DNA of 9,399 nucleotides from the NCBI GenBank assembly GCA_029265335.1, contig JAJUJN010000061.1, forward strand, positions 1 through 9,399. The letters run 5' to 3'. Below are positions 7,632-9,399 of the stretch, in pieces. The DNA comes from Alcaligenaceae bacterium (GTDB taxonomy: Bacteria > Pseudomonadota > Gammaproteobacteria > Burkholderiales > Burkholderiaceae_B). The notes under the pieces are model-generated. The model searched no databases and was not told where the DNA came from. It saw only the letters and a program-made list of their open reading frames with translations. The position numbers were made by a program, and so were the translations under genes. How positions within the stretch are numbered: position 1 is the first letter of the stretch; every line of letters starts with the position of its first letter.

Positions 7632-7633
<2 letters not shown>
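7615..7633 (-). promoter_or_regulatory. Zur-box-like operator upstream of znuCBA
   Basis: The plus strand reads AATGTTATTGCATCACATT. Against the proteobacterial Zur consensus AATGTTATANTATAACATT this matches 15 of the 18 defined positions. The left half-site (AATGTTAT) is perfect. It overlaps the -35 and the end of tadA, which suits repression by zinc-loaded Zur. No zur gene is in the window. The comparison was made by eye. Confidence 0.65.
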
Positions 7634-8236
<603 letters not shown>

Positions 8237-8257
8237 ACACCGCAGCATTGGAGGCGA

Positions 8258-8263
8258 ATTGTA
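8258..8263 (-). promoter_or_regulatory. Possible -10 element of the tadA promoter
   Basis: The minus strand reads GGGTACAATTC, with TACAAT one base from the -10 consensus. It lies about 66 bp before the GTG start. No good -35 is visible 16-18 bp upstream, so the call rests on the -10 alone. Confidence 0.35.
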
Positions 8264-8319
8264 CCCTTGCAGACCAGCCGCCCGGCCCGGGGTTTTGGAG
8301 CTTCGCGCTACACTGAGAC

Positions 8320-8979
8320 ATGCCTGTTTCCGCTCCTTCCACGCCCGCCAGGCCTTCTGTGGCCGAAGGCTTTGTACTCGACGCTTGCATTCTGATGTCC
8401 GGGGTTCTGCGCCCTGCCCTGCTCGACTTCGCCGATCTTGGCTGGTTTCAACCGATCTGGAGTGAGCGTATAGGCGAAGAATGGCGTCGCAATGCTCATC
8501 GCATCTGGGGCGTGGAACCCACGGTGCTCGATGCCGAGTGGGAGCTCATGCAACAACGCTGCCCCGGCGCGCACACGGGCGACATCACACCTTACCTCCA
8601 GGGTTTGCGCGAAAGCGATCCCAAAGACTGGCACGTGATCGCTGCCGGCTTGGCGGCTCGTGCCCGCTGGCCCGGGGCTGCACTGCAATGTGCCGTGCTC
8701 ACCTGGAACTTGAAGGATTTCCGGCGTGCGGAGCTTCGGCGCTTGGGGCTAACGCTGATCGACCCCGACCGGCTGCTGGTGCAGTGGTGGCAACGTGATC
8801 CCGACACCGTGGAAGCGGTGCTGAATCGCACACTGGCCGACCTGGCCAGCGCCGGACGCCCGCGGTCTCCAGTCTTCGTGGAAGCCTTGCGCCGTGAGCG
8901 TTTATTTCGCTTGGCGCGGCTGATGACACAGCGCCAATCTTCCGATACTTCTTGCTTGGGTTCTCGTCTCGCTTCATGA
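8320..8979 (+). CDS. PIN-domain (VapC-like) putative ribonuclease, no antitoxin nearby
   Basis: 219 residues from the ATG at 8320. The PIN fold spans about 16-155. Conserved acidic residues typical of metal-dependent PIN nucleases are present: D21 in FVLDACIL, E53/E54 in IGEEWRRN, D103 in [11 protein letters not shown] and D133 in LTWNLKDF. The WNLKDF...LGL...DPDRLL run is characteristic of a VapC-related subgroup. Residues 160-219 form a mostly helical, basic tail. Known PIN proteins of this type cut RNA and often act as toxins, but no antitoxin-sized gene lies in the roughly 130-bp divergent gap to tadA. The downstream oxidoreductase overlaps it by 4 bp. No strong Shine-Dalgarno is visible. 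Nuclease activity and target are inferred from the family only. Confidence 0.82.
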   Translation: MPVSAPSTPARPSVAEGFVLDACILMSGVLRPALLDFADLGWFQPIWSERIGEEWRRNAHRIWGVEPTVLDAEWELMQQRCPGAHTGDITPYLQGLRESDPKDWHVIAAGLAARARWPGAALQCAVLTWNLKDFRRAELRRLGLTLIDPDRLLVQWWQRDPDTVEAVLNRTLADLASAGRPRSPVFVEALRRERLFRLARLMTQRQSSDTSCLGSRLAS

Positions 8980-9399
8980 CCGCACACGCCAATATTCCAC
9001 TGTCCGTACTCGACCTCGCGCCCATTGCCCACAATGGCACGATTGCCGACGCCTACGCCAATTCCGTGACCCTGGCCCGCCATGTCGAAGCCCTGGGTTA
9101 CCGTCGCTTCTGGCTGGCCGAACATCACAATATCGCTGGCGTGGGCAGCAGCGCCACCGCCGTGCTCATCGGACACGTGGCGGGTCAAACCAGCACCATC
9201 AGGGTTGGCTCGGGCGGCGTGATGCTGCCCAACCACGCGCCTCTCATTGTGGCTGAACAGTTCGGCACGCTCGAAACCCTCTACCCAGGCCGAATCGACC
9301 TCGGCCTGGGACGAGCGCCCGGCACCGATGGCGTAACCCTACGTGCGCTGGGGCGCGACCCTTACAGTGGCCAGCGGTTTCCGGAGCTGCTGCAGGAAT
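8976..9399 (+). CDS. LLM-class flavin-dependent oxidoreductase (luciferase-like), cut at right edge
   Basis: 141 codons are visible from the ATG at 8976, which overlaps the PIN stop as ATGA; the gene continues past the window, and full-length relatives are about 330 residues. The N-terminal part of a luciferase-like TIM barrel is clear: first strand LSVLDLAPI (9-17), FWLAEHHN (45-52), and [19 protein letters not shown] then [16 protein letters not shown]. These motifs are typical of the YhbW / MsnO8 branch of FMN-dependent monooxygenases. The substrate is unknown; members of this branch are usually annotated only as alkanal-monooxygenase-like. Translation is probably coupled to the PIN gene, since no good Shine-Dalgarno precedes it. 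Confidence 0.9.
   Translation, partial: MTAHANIPLSVLDLAPIAHNGTIADAYANSVTLARHVEALGYRRFWLAEHHNIAGVGSSATAVLIGHVAGQTSTIRVGSGGVMLPNHAPLIVAEQFGTLETLYPGRIDLGLGRAPGTDGVTLRALGRDPYSGQRFPELLQE

Noticed and set aside
8281..8296. CCCGGCCCGGGG followed by TTTT, resembling an intrinsic terminator
   Set aside because: The stem is at most 4-5 bp with an unworkably short loop, only four T follow, and no plus-strand gene ends there.

Overview
The window looks like chromosomal DNA of a GC-rich betaproteobacterium, most likely Burkholderiales and perhaps Alcaligenaceae. I base this on codon use, on the mix of families (TadA, S66 LD-carboxypeptidase and RNase AM-type PHP phosphatase genes on one strand), and on family-level resemblance. 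No rRNA or tRNA is present to confirm it. Twelve coding regions are supported. Ten lie on the minus strand and two on the plus strand, and the genes at both window edges are cut.

Reading the minus strand in the direction of transcription, from high to low coordinates: tadA (tRNA-Arg A34-to-I deaminase) comes first. Next is a zinc-import operon, znuC-znuB-znuA. It is preceded by a good sigma70-type promoter whose -35 overlaps a 19-bp Zur-box-like dyad (7615-7633). A possible 46-residue membrane ORF fills the leader and overlaps znuC by 4 bp. After that comes a copper-export operon, copA-copZ-csoR, with overlapping genes. Its promoter carries a CsoR-type operator (4724-4740) in the -35/-10 spacer, only a few bases past the znuA stop codon. 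Last are ldcA (murein tetrapeptide LD-carboxypeptidase) and an 11-bp-overlapping PHP-domain phosphatase/exoribonuclease of the RNase AM (YciV) family that runs off the left edge.

On the plus strand, divergent from tadA, are an orphan PIN-domain protein and a luciferase-like flavin-dependent oxidoreductase. They overlap by 4 bp, and the second runs off the right edge.

The logic of the middle block can be read from the sequence. Zinc starvation should relieve Zur repression and switch on the ZnuABC importer. Cu(I) excess should release CsoR and switch on the CopA exporter, the CopZ chaperone and CsoR itself. CsoR has the C-H-C Cu(I) ligand set at canonical spacing. The metal block sits between housekeeping genes and could be an insertion into a tadA-ldcA-PHP neighbourhood, but that is inference.

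I do not see a clearly new system, CRISPR array, insertion sequence, phage or RNA gene. The points most worth checking are the small ORF ahead of znuC, the two overlapping dyads at the znu promoter, the CsoR operator with a TTG start for copA, and the orphan PIN/oxidoreductase pair. Every intergenic stretch is shorter than 300 bases, and no convincing intrinsic terminator was found.
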